A stretch of DNA of 64,000 nucleotides from Brumimicrobium sp964585545 (GTDB lineage: Bacteria > Bacteroidota > Bacteroidia > Flavobacteriales_D > Crocinitomicaceae), in NCBI GenBank assembly GCA_964585545.1, contig CAZPDT010000003.1, forward strand, positions 62,001-126,000, read 5' to 3'. Both the position numbers and the translations under genes were made by a program. The notes beneath the pieces were generated by a model. That model did not search any database. It was not told the DNA's origin and saw only the letters and a list, made by a program, of their open reading frames with translations. Every line of letters begins with the position of its first letter. The stretch's first letter is position 1. Shown in pieces: positions 35,342-43,875 of the stretch.

Positions 35342-35375
35342 TTTGTAACTATAAGGAAAATTTTTCGTAAAATTG
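35342..35375 (+). promoter_or_regulatory. Candidate promoter for the porP/sprF-gldJ unit
   Basis: TTTG at 35342-35345, a 22-nt spacer, then TAAAATTG at 35368-35375, one mismatch to TAnnTTTG. The leader to the ATG would be about 27 nt. Confidence 0.4.
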
Positions 35376-35408
35376 AGGGTTGTTTGTGTATATATGTAAA
35401 GATTAACT

Positions 35409-36392
35409 ATGCTAAAAAATTATTTACTCACATTTTTGATTGCTATAACTGCTCTGATATATAGTGGATTAAACACGAGATGCAATGCTCAAGATCCGCA
35501 ATTTTCACAGTTTTATGCCAATCCCATTTATTTGAATCCAGCATTTGCGGGCAGCTATGGTTGTCCTAGAATCGCCTTAAATTACAGAAATCAGTGGCCT
35601 GCCCTATCGGGTACTTTTGTAACTTACTCTGCTTCTTACGACCAATTCTTTAAAAGCATTCACGGTGGTATCGGTGCAATTGTTACACACGACCAGCAGG
35701 GAAAAGGTACAATTAATACCACAACATTAAGTGTTATTTACAACTACCATTTAAATGTGAGTAGGAAATTTACCTTAATGTTTGCTGGTAAAGCAACGTG
35801 GAATCAAAAATTTTTAGATTGGGATAAATTGACCTTCGGAGACATGATTGACCCCCGTAGAGGATTTATTTATGCAACTGGTGACGTGCCCCGAGGAGGT
35901 TCTAGAGGTTTCTTTGATGCTTCTGCTGGACTTGTTGGATACACTGAGCATTTTTTCTTTGGTGTAGCTGCCTATCATTTGAACATGCCCAATGAGTCAA
36001 TGATTGTTGGCAACAGTCCTATGCCCATGAAATTTACAGGTCATGCTGGGGCAAATATAGCTTTGGGTAGCCAATCAAAATATACCAATCAAACATCTAT
36101 TATGCCCAATGTTATTTTCCAATACCAACAAGGATTTATGGAAATGTTATTCGGTACTTATGTGAAATATGGAATCTTTACTGCAGGAGCTTGGTTCCGT
36201 GCGCGGGATGCCTTTATTTTATCGTTTGGTGTAGATACAGGAATTTTTAAGGTGGGATACAGTTATGATGTAACCGTATCAAAATTAAATAACGGTGTTT
36301 CTGGAGGTTCTCATGAAGTCTCTTTGGGAATTAACCTCAATTGTAAAACTAAAAAACCTAGTTTTAAAACGGTTTCATGTCCCTCTTTTTAA
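35409..36392 (+). CDS. PorP/SprF-family T9SS outer-membrane protein
   Basis: A 327-residue outer-membrane barrel with signal peptide (LLTFLIAITALIYSGLNTRC) and the strong PorP/SprF start DPQFSQFYANPIYLNPAFAG. Further marks: YRNQWPALSGTFVTYSASYD, GGIGAIVTHDQQGKGTINTT, AGLVGYTEHFFFGVAAYHLN, KVGYSYDVTVSKL and the ending GSHEVSLGINLNC. Unlike the paralogue at 18.1 kb it stands beside core T9SS genes (porU behind, gldJ ahead), so it may be the core PorP or a gliding-linked SprF. It is 82 nt upstream of gldJ. Confidence 0.9.
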   Translation: MLKNYLLTFLIAITALIYSGLNTRCNAQDPQFSQFYANPIYLNPAFAGSYGCPRIALNYRNQWPALSGTFVTYSASYDQFFKSIHGGIGAIVTHDQQGKGTINTTTLSVIYNYHLNVSRKFTLMFAGKATWNQKFLDWDKLTFGDMIDPRRGFIYATGDVPRGGSRGFFDASAGLVGYTEHFFFGVAAYHLNMPNESMIVGNSPMPMKFTGHAGANIALGSQSKYTNQTSIMPNVIFQYQQGFMEMLFGTYVKYGIFTAGAWFRARDAFILSFGVDTGIFKVGYSYDVTVSKLNNGVSGGSHEVSLGINLNCKTKKPSFKTVSCPSF

Positions 36393-36474
36393 CAAAACTT
36401 GTAACTATCAATAAAAAATACGTTATTTGTACAACCTTTATTAAAGTTTATATATGAAAATAAAAACCAAAAAT

Positions 36475-38502
36475 ATGAAAAGTTTCAGAAAATGGTTAAT
36501 AGCAATCAGTGCTATTGTGATTGCCTATTCATGTTCTAGAGAGGTCTCAGACTCTACAGGATGGGATTACAACAATCCTAAGATGGGTGGTTTCCAAAAA
36601 GTCCCTTACATTGACCAAGAAACAGGGCCAGGATTAGTATTTGTTGAAGGAGGTACATTTACTATGGGACAAGTTATCGACGATGTGATGTATGATTGGA
36701 ATAACCGACCTAGACGATTAACGGTTTCTTCTTTTTATATGGATCAAACTGAGGTGACAAATTTTCATTGGTTAGAATATCTTTATTGGATAAGAAGAGC
36801 TTATCAAAGTTATCCTCAAATCTATAAAAATGCTTTGCCTGACACATTGGTATGGCGTTCACCTTTAGGCTTTAACGAGAAGTATGTGAAATACTATCTC
36901 CGTCACCCTGCTTACCGTGACTACCCAGTAGTTGGAGTATCTTGGTTACAAGCAAATGACTATTGTAAGTGGAGGACTGACCGCGTGAATGAATTTATAT
37001 TGATTCGTGAAGGAATTCTCAACTTTAATATCAATCAAGCAGATGAGGCAACATTCAATACCGAAACTTATTTGAATGGTCAATATGAAGAAGAAGTGAG
37101 GAATTTGCTTACTGATTTAAATCCGTCGAATGCGACTGGAAAAAATGGAAAAAAATTAGGAAAACGTCAAGTGAGAATGGAGGACGGTATACTTTTACCG
37201 CGTTATCGCTTGCCAACTGAAGCTGAATGGGAATTTGCTTATTATGGTTTAATTGGAAACACACTTCAAGGAGATAAAGAGTTAATCAGTGACCGTAGAT
37301 ATTATCCATGGGATGGACATTATGTTCGAATGGATCAAGCTGAATTCCAAGGAAAAATCCGTGCAAACTTTGTTCGTGGGCGCGGTGATTATATGGGTAT
37401 CGCTGGTGCATTAAATGATGGTGCCGATGTTACAGCCCCTGTTGATGCATATTGGCCAAATGATTATGGATTGTACAATATGGCTGGAAATGTTGCTGAA
37501 TGGGTGATGGATGTTTATCGTCCTTTAAACTCAGAAGATGTCGATGAGTTTAGACCATTTAGAGGTAATGTTTTTCAAACTAAAGTACTCAATAGTCAAG
37601 GAGCTGTTGACTACAAAAACTTCCAAGTGGATTATGATGTACATGGTATGAAAGAATTCTTAAATGAATTTGAACGTGTTCGTTACCAAAGAATCTCTGC
37701 AAAAAAGCACGATCCTAATGATACAGTTATACAAAAAGGTATAATGAAGCATTACGAATCAAAGCATCCCGTTGAACGAGGATATGAACCTGATAAATAC
37801 TATGTATCTCACGATTATATAAAAGATTCAATTGAATTGGAAATCTTGGGTGAAATCAATGCGGTATTGGATAAAGCAATTAAATTGCGGAATGACAAAT
37901 ACAATACAGAAGCCTCTATGCTTGTTCAAGAGGATTTATTTGATGGAATCTTCGAAGATAAAATTAGAATCGGTCCAATGGGTGAGGAATACACATTCGA
38001 AATTATTCCGATTTTAAGAAACGCATTTAGTGATTATATTGTAGACATTCCAGGTAAATTAAAATACCGTGATGTTGAAGAAGAAGAAAATATTGGACGT
38101 TTAAATTACAGAAGAGCAGACTATGTTGACTATGTTGATGGTGATATAGAGTCTTCAATTTATTACGACAATACAAAACGTAAAAATGCAATTAATGATG
38201 GGCGACGCGATCCAGACCTTGTGATGTACCAAGACAAGTATGAAGAATATGACCTTAAAGGTACTCAAATTAAACCTGGAGGGGATGATCGTACAGCATG
38301 GCCGACAACTCTAGTGTCTAATAAATCTCGTGTATACAAAGGAGGTTCATGGAAAGATAGAGCTTATTGGATTATTGGTGCAAATAGAAGATTCCTTGAT
38401 GAAGACAAGTCTACAGATTACATCGGATTTAGATGTGCTATGGACAAAGTAGGAAGTCCTACGGGAATCAACTATTCTAGAGATAAGAAAAGACGGAAGT
38501 AA
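36475..38502 (+). CDS. gldJ: Gliding motility / T9SS lipoprotein GldJ
   Basis: GldJ is an outer-membrane lipoprotein of the formylglycine-enzyme (SUMF1) fold, required for gliding and for stability of GldK/T9SS. Lipobox IVIAYSC, then the family opening STGWDYNNPKMGGFQKVPYI and GPGLVFVEGGTFTMGQVIDD, DQTEVTNFHWLEYLYW, LPDTLVWRSPLGFNEKY, HPAYRDYPVVGVSW and RYRLPTEAEWEFAY; the fold closes with KGGSWKDRAYWIIGANRRF and IGFRCAM. A long charged, partly helical insert (about 375-565) splits the fold; part of it is usual for GldJ, but the total of 675 residues is longer than the roughly 560 I recall for F. johnsoniae. I start at ATG 36475 (MKSFRKWLIA); ATG 36454 adds seven polar residues. murF follows, the order known in Flavobacteriia. 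Confidence 0.92.
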   Translation: MKSFRKWLIAISAIVIAYSCSREVSDSTGWDYNNPKMGGFQKVPYIDQETGPGLVFVEGGTFTMGQVIDDVMYDWNNRPRRLTVSSFYMDQTEVTNFHWLEYLYWIRRAYQSYPQIYKNALPDTLVWRSPLGFNEKYVKYYLRHPAYRDYPVVGVSWLQANDYCKWRTDRVNEFILIREGILNFNINQADEATFNTETYLNGQYEEEVRNLLTDLNPSNATGKNGKKLGKRQVRMEDGILLPRYRLPTEAEWEFAYYGLIGNTLQGDKELISDRRYYPWDGHYVRMDQAEFQGKIRANFVRGRGDYMGIAGALNDGADVTAPVDAYWPNDYGLYNMAGNVAEWVMDVYRPLNSEDVDEFRPFRGNVFQTKVLNSQGAVDYKNFQVDYDVHGMKEFLNEFERVRYQRISAKKHDPNDTVIQKGIMKHYESKHPVERGYEPDKYYVSHDYIKDSIELEILGEINAVLDKAIKLRNDKYNTEASMLVQEDLFDGIFEDKIRIGPMGEEYTFEIIPILRNAFSDYIVDIPGKLKYRDVEEEENIGRLNYRRADYVDYVDGDIESSIYYDNTKRKNAINDGRRDPDLVMYQDKYEEYDLKGTQIKPGGDDRTAWPTTLVSNKSRVYKGGSWKDRAYWIIGANRRFLDEDKSTDYIGFRCAMDKVGSPTGINYSRDKKRRK

Positions 38503-38587
38503 TTCTAGGTCTAAATAGTGGCTGATCGGAAACACAACAATATTTTTATACAATTATAAAAAAACGTCTGTTTCTAACCAAACACTA

Positions 38588-38736
38588 AATAAAATAATTC
38601 GTGGATGTCTCAAAACTGCAGAACTGCTGCGTTATTGACAAATTTCGAACTCAATCACATACTTTAGTGTGCTCATTTCGTTCTTATTTTCAATGCCTTG
38701 CATCTTCTACAGTTTTGAAACATCCACTATTTTATT
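38588..38736. repeat. 149-bp hairpin (MITE/REP-like) element between gldJ and murF
   Basis: The outer arms AATAAAATA / TATTTTATT and then GTGGATGTCTCAAAACTGCA / its inverse (GTGGATGTTTCAAAACTGTA on the other strand) pair across the whole element. Pairing continues imperfectly inward to a CACATACTTTAGTGTG centre. No coding frame of note. It fills most of the 280-nt gap. Its sequence is unrelated to the TTAACCCG family. Confidence 0.75.
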
Positions 38737-38782
38737 ACAGAGTTTGCTTTTTTGAGGCAGCTACTTTTTTTAATTTTAATTC

Positions 38783-40069
38783 ATGAAATCTCTTTATCAG
38801 TTATTTTATAAATGTAGCGGCGTTTCTACAGACACAAGAAGTTTACAAAAAGGCGAATTATTTATTGCTTTACAGGGCGAGAATTTTAACGGCAATCAGT
38901 ATGCAGAACAAGCAATTGAAAAAGGTGCAAAGTATGCCATTGTAGACAACAAAGATTTAGCCAATGGAGAAACCATTCATTATGTAGAAAACGGTTTGCA
39001 GTTCTTACAACATCTTGCAGCATTTCACAGAGATCAATTTAATATCCCAGTTATTGGAATTACGGGCAGCAATGGAAAAACAACAACAAAAGAGCTAATG
39101 GCTGCTGTTCTCAATACAAAATACAATGTTCATTTTACCAAGGGCAATTTAAATAATCATATTGGCGTTCCGCTCACACTTTTAAAGCTCAATCAAGATC
39201 ATGATATGACTATTATTGAAATGGGAGCCAGTAAGGTAGGTGATATAAAAGAGCTCACTGATATTTGCCGTCCTACCCACGGAATAATTACAAATATTGG
39301 AACAGCTCATATTGAAGGTTTTGGAAGTCAAGAAAATATTTTAAAAACCAAAACCGAACTCTACAGAGCCGTTGCCGAGAAGCAAGGTCATCTATTCTAT
39401 AATTCTGATGATACTGTTTTAAAAGATAAAATTCCCAGTGTATGTTCAACATCGACCTATAGCATAAACAGCAGCAGTGAAGCAATAGGAAAGATTGAAG
39501 ACGCATCTACACAAATAAAATTCAGTTGGAGAAGTAAAAACTACCAATCCCCACCCATCAAAACGCATTTAATTGGTCAATATAACTTATACAATATGTT
39601 GGCAGCAATTTGCATAGGACAATTTTTCAAAGTCGAAGCCCAAAATATAAACCAAGCCATAAAGGAATATATTCCAAGCAACAATAGGTCACAATTATTG
39701 AGCACAAAGCAAAATCAATTAATCCTTGATGCCTACAATGCCAATCCAACAAGCGTTAAGGCTGCTTTACACAATTTTTCCAATATTCAATCGGAAAATA
39801 AATTATTTGTTTTGGGAGATATGCTAGAACTCGGAAAAAACACCAAAGTTTACCATCAAGAAATAATTCAACTGTCAAAAGCTTTAAAGCTACAAGGTGT
39901 CTTTGTCGGCAATATATTTTCAAGTCTTCAGAAGAAAAATGACATCCTTTCTTTTGCTACTGTTGAAGAAGTAAAACGCTTTTTCGAGTCGGCTCAGCCA
40001 AAAAACAATCTTATTCTTTTAAAAGGTTCCCGAGGAATAGGTTTAGAACAATTAATTGAAGTACTATAA
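38783..40069 (+). CDS. murF: UDP-MurNAc-tripeptide--D-Ala-D-Ala ligase
   Basis: MurF adds D-Ala-D-Ala to the UDP-MurNAc tripeptide, the last cytoplasmic step of peptidoglycan precursor synthesis. The 428-residue protein has all three Mur-ligase domains: the N-terminal substrate domain (CSGVSTDTRSLQKGELFIAL, AVDN-like KYAIVDN), the ATP domain (PVIGITGSNGKTTTKELMAA, NLNNHIGVPLTLL, IIEMGASKVGDI, ITNIGTAHIEGFGS) and the C-terminal domain (LILDAYNANPTSVKAALHNF, FVLGDMLELG, LLKGSRGIGLEQL). The gldJ-murF order is conserved in Flavobacteriia. It may be co-transcribed with gldJ through the hairpin element. The next gene begins 16 nt after its stop. Confidence 0.96.
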   Translation: MKSLYQLFYKCSGVSTDTRSLQKGELFIALQGENFNGNQYAEQAIEKGAKYAIVDNKDLANGETIHYVENGLQFLQHLAAFHRDQFNIPVIGITGSNGKTTTKELMAAVLNTKYNVHFTKGNLNNHIGVPLTLLKLNQDHDMTIIEMGASKVGDIKELTDICRPTHGIITNIGTAHIEGFGSQENILKTKTELYRAVAEKQGHLFYNSDDTVLKDKIPSVCSTSTYSINSSSEAIGKIEDASTQIKFSWRSKNYQSPPIKTHLIGQYNLYNMLAAICIGQFFKVEAQNINQAIKEYIPSNNRSQLLSTKQNQLILDAYNANPTSVKAALHNFSNIQSENKLFVLGDMLELGKNTKVYHQEIIQLSKALKLQGVFVGNIFSSLQKKNDILSFATVEEVKRFFESAQPKNNLILLKGSRGIGLEQLIEVL

Positions 40070-40085
40070 AAGCAATTACCACGTC

Positions 40086-40664
40086 ATGAATAAAGCATTT
40101 TTTCTTTTTTTTGTCTTGTTCATCCTAGCATCCTGCCAATCCAACAAAGCTCCAGATACCGATGAGATTTATTCATTTCTAGAATTGTGCTACGAAGATG
40201 AATTCGAAAATTATGACATTAAAGTAACAACTTTACTCAATCAATTTGAAATTCAATTATTGAATGAAGGTCATTTATCCGATACAACAGGAGCAGCATA
40301 CAAGAAATTATTTAACAGATTAGACACATCAAATTATTTCACCCCTCCCCTTCACACCCAAGATTTTAATAAAGTACTGCTCTATAAAAACCCAACAAAC
40401 GTACTCAACTGTGCTGTAAATGTTTATTCATTAGACTCCACAACCATTGCAAATACTCATTTTGCTAAAATAGAGCAAGAAATCCATCAAAAGGTTACGA
40501 ATGAGAAAGAAGTTTCAATCCATTATTTCTTTCACATTTATAAATCAAAATTATCAAATGAAGAAATGCGCAAACCATACATCAAACAAAATATTTTGTT
40601 GCTTTTGTACCGATGGTATTATATAAGTCAAGAAAAAAATCTAGAAGAGAAAAGCATAAATTAA
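40086..40664 (+). CDS. Lipoprotein of unknown function
   Basis: A 192-residue lipoprotein: MNKAFFLFFVLFILASC with the lipid Cys at 17. The mature part is mostly helical and acidic (DTDEIYSFLELCYEDEFENY, KIEQEIHQKVTNEKEVSIHY), with no domain I recognise. I start at ATG 40086; the frame's first ATG at 40056 lies inside murF and precedes the signal by ten odd residues. It probably shares the murF transcript. Its stop codon sits inside a dispersed-repeat hairpin. Confidence 0.7.
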   Translation: MNKAFFLFFVLFILASCQSNKAPDTDEIYSFLELCYEDEFENYDIKVTTLLNQFEIQLLNEGHLSDTTGAAYKKLFNRLDTSNYFTPPLHTQDFNKVLLYKNPTNVLNCAVNVYSLDSTTIANTHFAKIEQEIHQKVTNEKEVSIHYFFHIYKSKLSNEEMRKPYIKQNILLLLYRWYYISQEKNLEEKSIN

Positions 40665-40697
40665 CCCGTATTATTCATGAGTATTAATTCGGGTTAA
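40661..40697. repeat. Short hairpin copy of the dispersed repeat
   Basis: TTAACCCGTATTATTCATGA followed at once by GTATTAATTCGGGTTAA: two inverted copies head to head with an 8-bp perfect outer stem. This is the most compact copy in the window. It includes the upstream stop codon and could act as a terminator, although no T run follows. Confidence 0.7.
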
Positions 40698-40758
40698 ACC
40701 AACTCCCGTTTCTAATTTTCTGAAATAACTATTATCTTTGTCAAAAAAATATATCATT

Positions 40759-41607
40759 ATGAGACTCGCTCAAATCGCTAGAAAAGTACAAACTCCTCCA
40801 ACACAAATTATCAAACATATTGAGCAAAATTTTGAGACCACAATTTCCTCTGCTCCAAATACAAAAATTCCAGAAGAATACGTTCAAAATATTCTTGAAC
40901 ATTTTGGGCAAAGTACAGCCCAAAAAGAAGAAAAAACTGTTTCAACTGATCAACCATTAACAAAAGCCCAATCTGAATTACAACCAAAAGAAGAGAAAGC
41001 TGTAACTCCTCCACAGGAAGATGAGGCTCCCTCTCCAACAAATGAGGCCAACCTATCCGAATCTCCTTTAGCAGAAAAAACCAAAGAGAATCAAACTGAA
41101 CCAGAAGCATTAAATATTGAAGATGGCGTAATCAAAGCCCCGAAAGTTGAAGTTCAAGGCATAAAGGTCGTTGATAAAATTGAACTCCCTACAAAAAAGG
41201 AAGAGGAAACTGAAGACGGAGAAGAAAAGGAAAAACCCACTTCATCTAATGAGGAATTATCAAACACGACTGCTAAGGAAGAACCTGAAACCAAACCGAA
41301 AAAAACACAAAAAAGAAAAAAACAATCAAGAAAACCAAACGTACCATCGTATGAAGAACAACTAAAGAAAGACAATGCTGCCTACGAGAAAAAATTAAAA
41401 GAAAAGCGAGAAAAAGAGAAACAAAAGAAAAAATCTCATTATGAGAAAATGATGAAGGAACGACAAAAGCGACAAAAACAAAAGTCTTCCAAAAAAGCAA
41501 AATCTAATACGAGCAAATCAAACGATGAACAAACAACGTTAGTGGATCAGACAAAAGAAAGTCCGAAAACAGCTTGGGGCAAATTTATTAAATGGCTCAA
41601 TACATAA
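40759..41607 (+). CDS. IF2_N-like domain protein with Lys/Glu-rich tail
   Basis: The first 50 residues (MRLAQIARKVQTPPTQIIKH, PNTKIPEEYVQNILEHFG) match the small N-terminal domain of translation initiation factor IF-2 (IF2_N), including the SPNTKI-type turn. The remaining 230 residues are low-complexity: an acidic part (about 55-175), then a strongly basic, coiled-coil-like part (EKKLKEKREKEKQKKK, KQKSSKKAKSN), ending in TAWGKFIKWLN. No GTPase or IF-2 body is present, so it is not IF-2 itself. It may bind nucleic acid or ribosomes; that is inference. I start at ATG 40759 because the domain begins there; 40738 adds seven residues. Confidence 0.65.
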   Translation: MRLAQIARKVQTPPTQIIKHIEQNFETTISSAPNTKIPEEYVQNILEHFGQSTAQKEEKTVSTDQPLTKAQSELQPKEEKAVTPPQEDEAPSPTNEANLSESPLAEKTKENQTEPEALNIEDGVIKAPKVEVQGIKVVDKIELPTKKEEETEDGEEKEKPTSSNEELSNTTAKEEPETKPKKTQKRKKQSRKPNVPSYEEQLKKDNAAYEKKLKEKREKEKQKKKSHYEKMMKERQKRQKQKSSKKAKSNTSKSNDEQTTLVDQTKESPKTAWGKFIKWLNT

Positions 41608-41708
41608 TCAGAATAGAAATATAGGTTTTCACAAGGAATAAAATCTCTTCTATTTTTTTACTTAATGTCCCGATTTACATTAATTTTATAACATATAAAC
41701 AATACAAT

Positions 41709-43352
41709 ATGTCAGTTTCTAAAAAAGAATTAGAATTTAATAAAAATGAAGACACAATGCGTCTTAAAATATCACAGCTTCAAAAAGAGCTCGATAAAGT
41801 GTATGAAGGCGGAGGGAAAAAGAAAATTGAGAAGCACCACAAGAAAGGAAAGCTAACTGCACGTGAACGTATTGATATACTATTGGATAAAGACACTGAT
41901 TGTTTTGAAATAGGTGCATTTGCAGGAAAAGGCATGTACGAAGAGTACGGAGGTTGCCCTTCTGGAGGTGTTGTCATAAAGATAGGATATGTTTCAGGGA
42001 AACAATGTATTGTTGTTGCTAATGACGCCACAGTTAAAGCTGGCGCTTGGTTTCCAATTACCGCCAAGAAGAATTTACGTGCGCAGGAAATTGCTATGGA
42101 GAACAACCTTCCAATCATTTATTTGGTAGACTCGGCAGGGGTATTCCTTCCCATGCAAGATGAGATCTTTCCCGACAAAGAGCATTTTGGTCGCATATTT
42201 AGAAACAATGCCAAGATGAGTTCTATGGGGATTACCCAAATTGCAGCAGTAATGGGCAGCTGTGTAGCGGGAGGTGCTTATCTTCCAATTATGTCCGATG
42301 AGAGTCTTATTGTAAACAAAACCGGAACAATCTTTTTAGCAGGTTCTTATTTGGTTAAGGCCGCTATTGGAGAAAATATTGACAATGAAACGCTAGGTGG
42401 TGCCAAAACACATACTGAGATTTCTGGTGTTTGTGACTATAAATCAGAAAACGATGAAGATTGTCTGCAAACCATTCGAGAAATCATGGATAAAATTGGT
42501 GCTGCAGAATCTGCTGGTTTTGACAAAAAAGAAAGTTGTCCGCCCAAACTAAACCCAAAAGATATTTATGGCATTTTCCCTAAGGAGCGCTCAAAACCCT
42601 ATGATGTCCGAGAAATTATTAAGTGTATCGTTGATGATTCTAAATTTACTGAATATAAAAAGGATTATGGCAAAACAATGATTACAGCCTATGCACGAAT
42701 TGAAGGGTGGAGTGTAGGAATTGTTGCCAATCAACGAATTGTTTCCAAAAACGGAAAAGGGGAAATGCAATTTGGCGGTGTCATTTATTCCGATTCTGCC
42801 GATAAAGCCACAAGATTTATTATGAACTGCAACCAAAAGAACATTCCTCTTGTTTTTCTCCACGATGTTTCTGGTTTCATGGTAGGCTCAAAGAGCGAAC
42901 ACGGCGGTATAATAAAAGACGGTGCTAAAATGGTCAATGCTATGGCAAATTCAGTTGTCCCTAAATTTTCTATCGTAATGGGAAATTCTTATGGTGCAGG
43001 GAATTATGCGATGTGTGGAAAGGCCTATGATCCGCGATTGATTGTAGCGTGGCCAACTGCAGAACTTGCTGTAATGAGTGGAGCCTCGGCTGCGAAAACT
43101 TTACTCCAAATCGAAGTTGCATCTCTCAAAGCAAAAGGAAAGAAAATTACGGAGAAAAAGGAAAAAGAGATGTTCGATAAAATCAAGAACCGATATGATG
43201 AACAAATTAGTCCATATTACTCTGCTTCTCGTTTATGGGTAGATGCAATTATTGATCCCGTAGACACAAGAAAAACAATCGCCATAGGTATTGAAGCGGC
43301 AAATAAAAAACCTGCAGAGCAACCTTATAATGTTGGCGTAATACAAACTTAA
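41709..43352 (+). CDS. Acyl-CoA carboxylase, carboxyltransferase (beta) subunit
   Basis: A 547-residue biotin-dependent carboxyltransferase that moves CO2 from carboxybiotin to an acyl-CoA. Both crotonase-like halves are present: ARERIDILLDKDTDCFEIG, YGGCPSGGVVIKIGYVSGKQ, LVDSAGVFLPMQDEIFPDKE, GSCVAGGAYLPIMSD and FLAGSYLVKAAIGE in the N half; FLHDVSGFMVGSKSEHGGII, NSYGAGNYAMCGKAYDPRL and AWPTAELAVMSG in the C half. The PMQDEIFPDKEHFGRIF pattern is closer to methylcrotonyl-CoA carboxylase (leucine breakdown) than to propionyl-CoA carboxylase; that is a judgement by motif. The biotin-carrying alpha subunit is not adjacent. An ElaA-like gene follows after 12 nt. Confidence 0.9.
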   Translation: MSVSKKELEFNKNEDTMRLKISQLQKELDKVYEGGGKKKIEKHHKKGKLTARERIDILLDKDTDCFEIGAFAGKGMYEEYGGCPSGGVVIKIGYVSGKQCIVVANDATVKAGAWFPITAKKNLRAQEIAMENNLPIIYLVDSAGVFLPMQDEIFPDKEHFGRIFRNNAKMSSMGITQIAAVMGSCVAGGAYLPIMSDESLIVNKTGTIFLAGSYLVKAAIGENIDNETLGGAKTHTEISGVCDYKSENDEDCLQTIREIMDKIGAAESAGFDKKESCPPKLNPKDIYGIFPKERSKPYDVREIIKCIVDDSKFTEYKKDYGKTMITAYARIEGWSVGIVANQRIVSKNGKGEMQFGGVIYSDSADKATRFIMNCNQKNIPLVFLHDVSGFMVGSKSEHGGIIKDGAKMVNAMANSVVPKFSIVMGNSYGAGNYAMCGKAYDPRLIVAWPTAELAVMSGASAAKTLLQIEVASLKAKGKKITEKKEKEMFDKIKNRYDEQISPYYSASRLWVDAIIDPVDTRKTIAIGIEAANKKPAEQPYNVGVIQT

Positions 43353-43364
43353 AATCAAGAAATC

Positions 43365-43814
43365 ATGCTCAATTGGCAATTCAAACACTATAACGATTTA
43401 TCTCTCAATGAATTTCATGACATCGTAGCATTGCGTATTAAAATCTTTGTTGTTGAACAAAATTGCGCATACCAAGAGTTGGATGGGAAAGACAAGAAAT
43501 CTTACCATTTAATTTGTAGAAATGGAATAGGTGAATTGGTGGGTACAATGCGAATCCTTCCTGAAGGAGTGGCTTTTGATAACATTGGATTTGGTAGAAT
43601 CGCCCTTGATGAAAGTGAAAGAGGAACACAACAAGGCCACGAAATGATTGAAGAAGCACTTGCTTTTTGTAAAGCAGAATTTGGAAATGCTCCAATTTCT
43701 TTGTCGGGTCAAAAACATCTAGTGTCGTTCTACAATAAACATGGTTTCCGCTCTACAAACAAAGAGTATTTAGAAGATGGAATCCCTCATGTTGAAATGG
43801 AATACACCCCATAA
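43365..43814 (+). CDS. ElaA-like GNAT acetyltransferase
   Basis: A 149-residue GNAT-fold protein of the ElaA type: LSLNEFHDIVALRIKIFVVE at the start, YQELDGKDKKSYHLI, the VGTMRILPEG strand, then the acetyl-CoA loop in GRIALDESERGTQQGHEMIE and the late FYNKHGFRSTNKEYLEDGIPH. The acceptor is unknown. It follows the carboxylase gene after 12 nt and precedes miaA by 61 nt, probably one transcript, but no functional link is evident. Confidence 0.87.
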   Translation: MLNWQFKHYNDLSLNEFHDIVALRIKIFVVEQNCAYQELDGKDKKSYHLICRNGIGELVGTMRILPEGVAFDNIGFGRIALDESERGTQQGHEMIEEALAFCKAEFGNAPISLSGQKHLVSFYNKHGFRSTNKEYLEDGIPHVEMEYTP

Positions 43815-43875
43815 CATTCATACTTCCAAGAATTATCTTGAAAGGATTGAATAAAAAGTTCAATTTTTAATTTTA

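Noticed and set aside
41154..41500. Frames on both strands over the Lys/Glu-rich tail of the IF2_N-like gene
   Set aside because: They are by-products of the low-complexity AAA/GAA codon pattern; their products are Phe/Ser/Val-rich antisense text.
40738..41607. Translation initiation factor IF-2 itself
   Set aside because: Only an N-terminal-domain-like segment is present; there are no GTP-binding motifs and the length is far too short.
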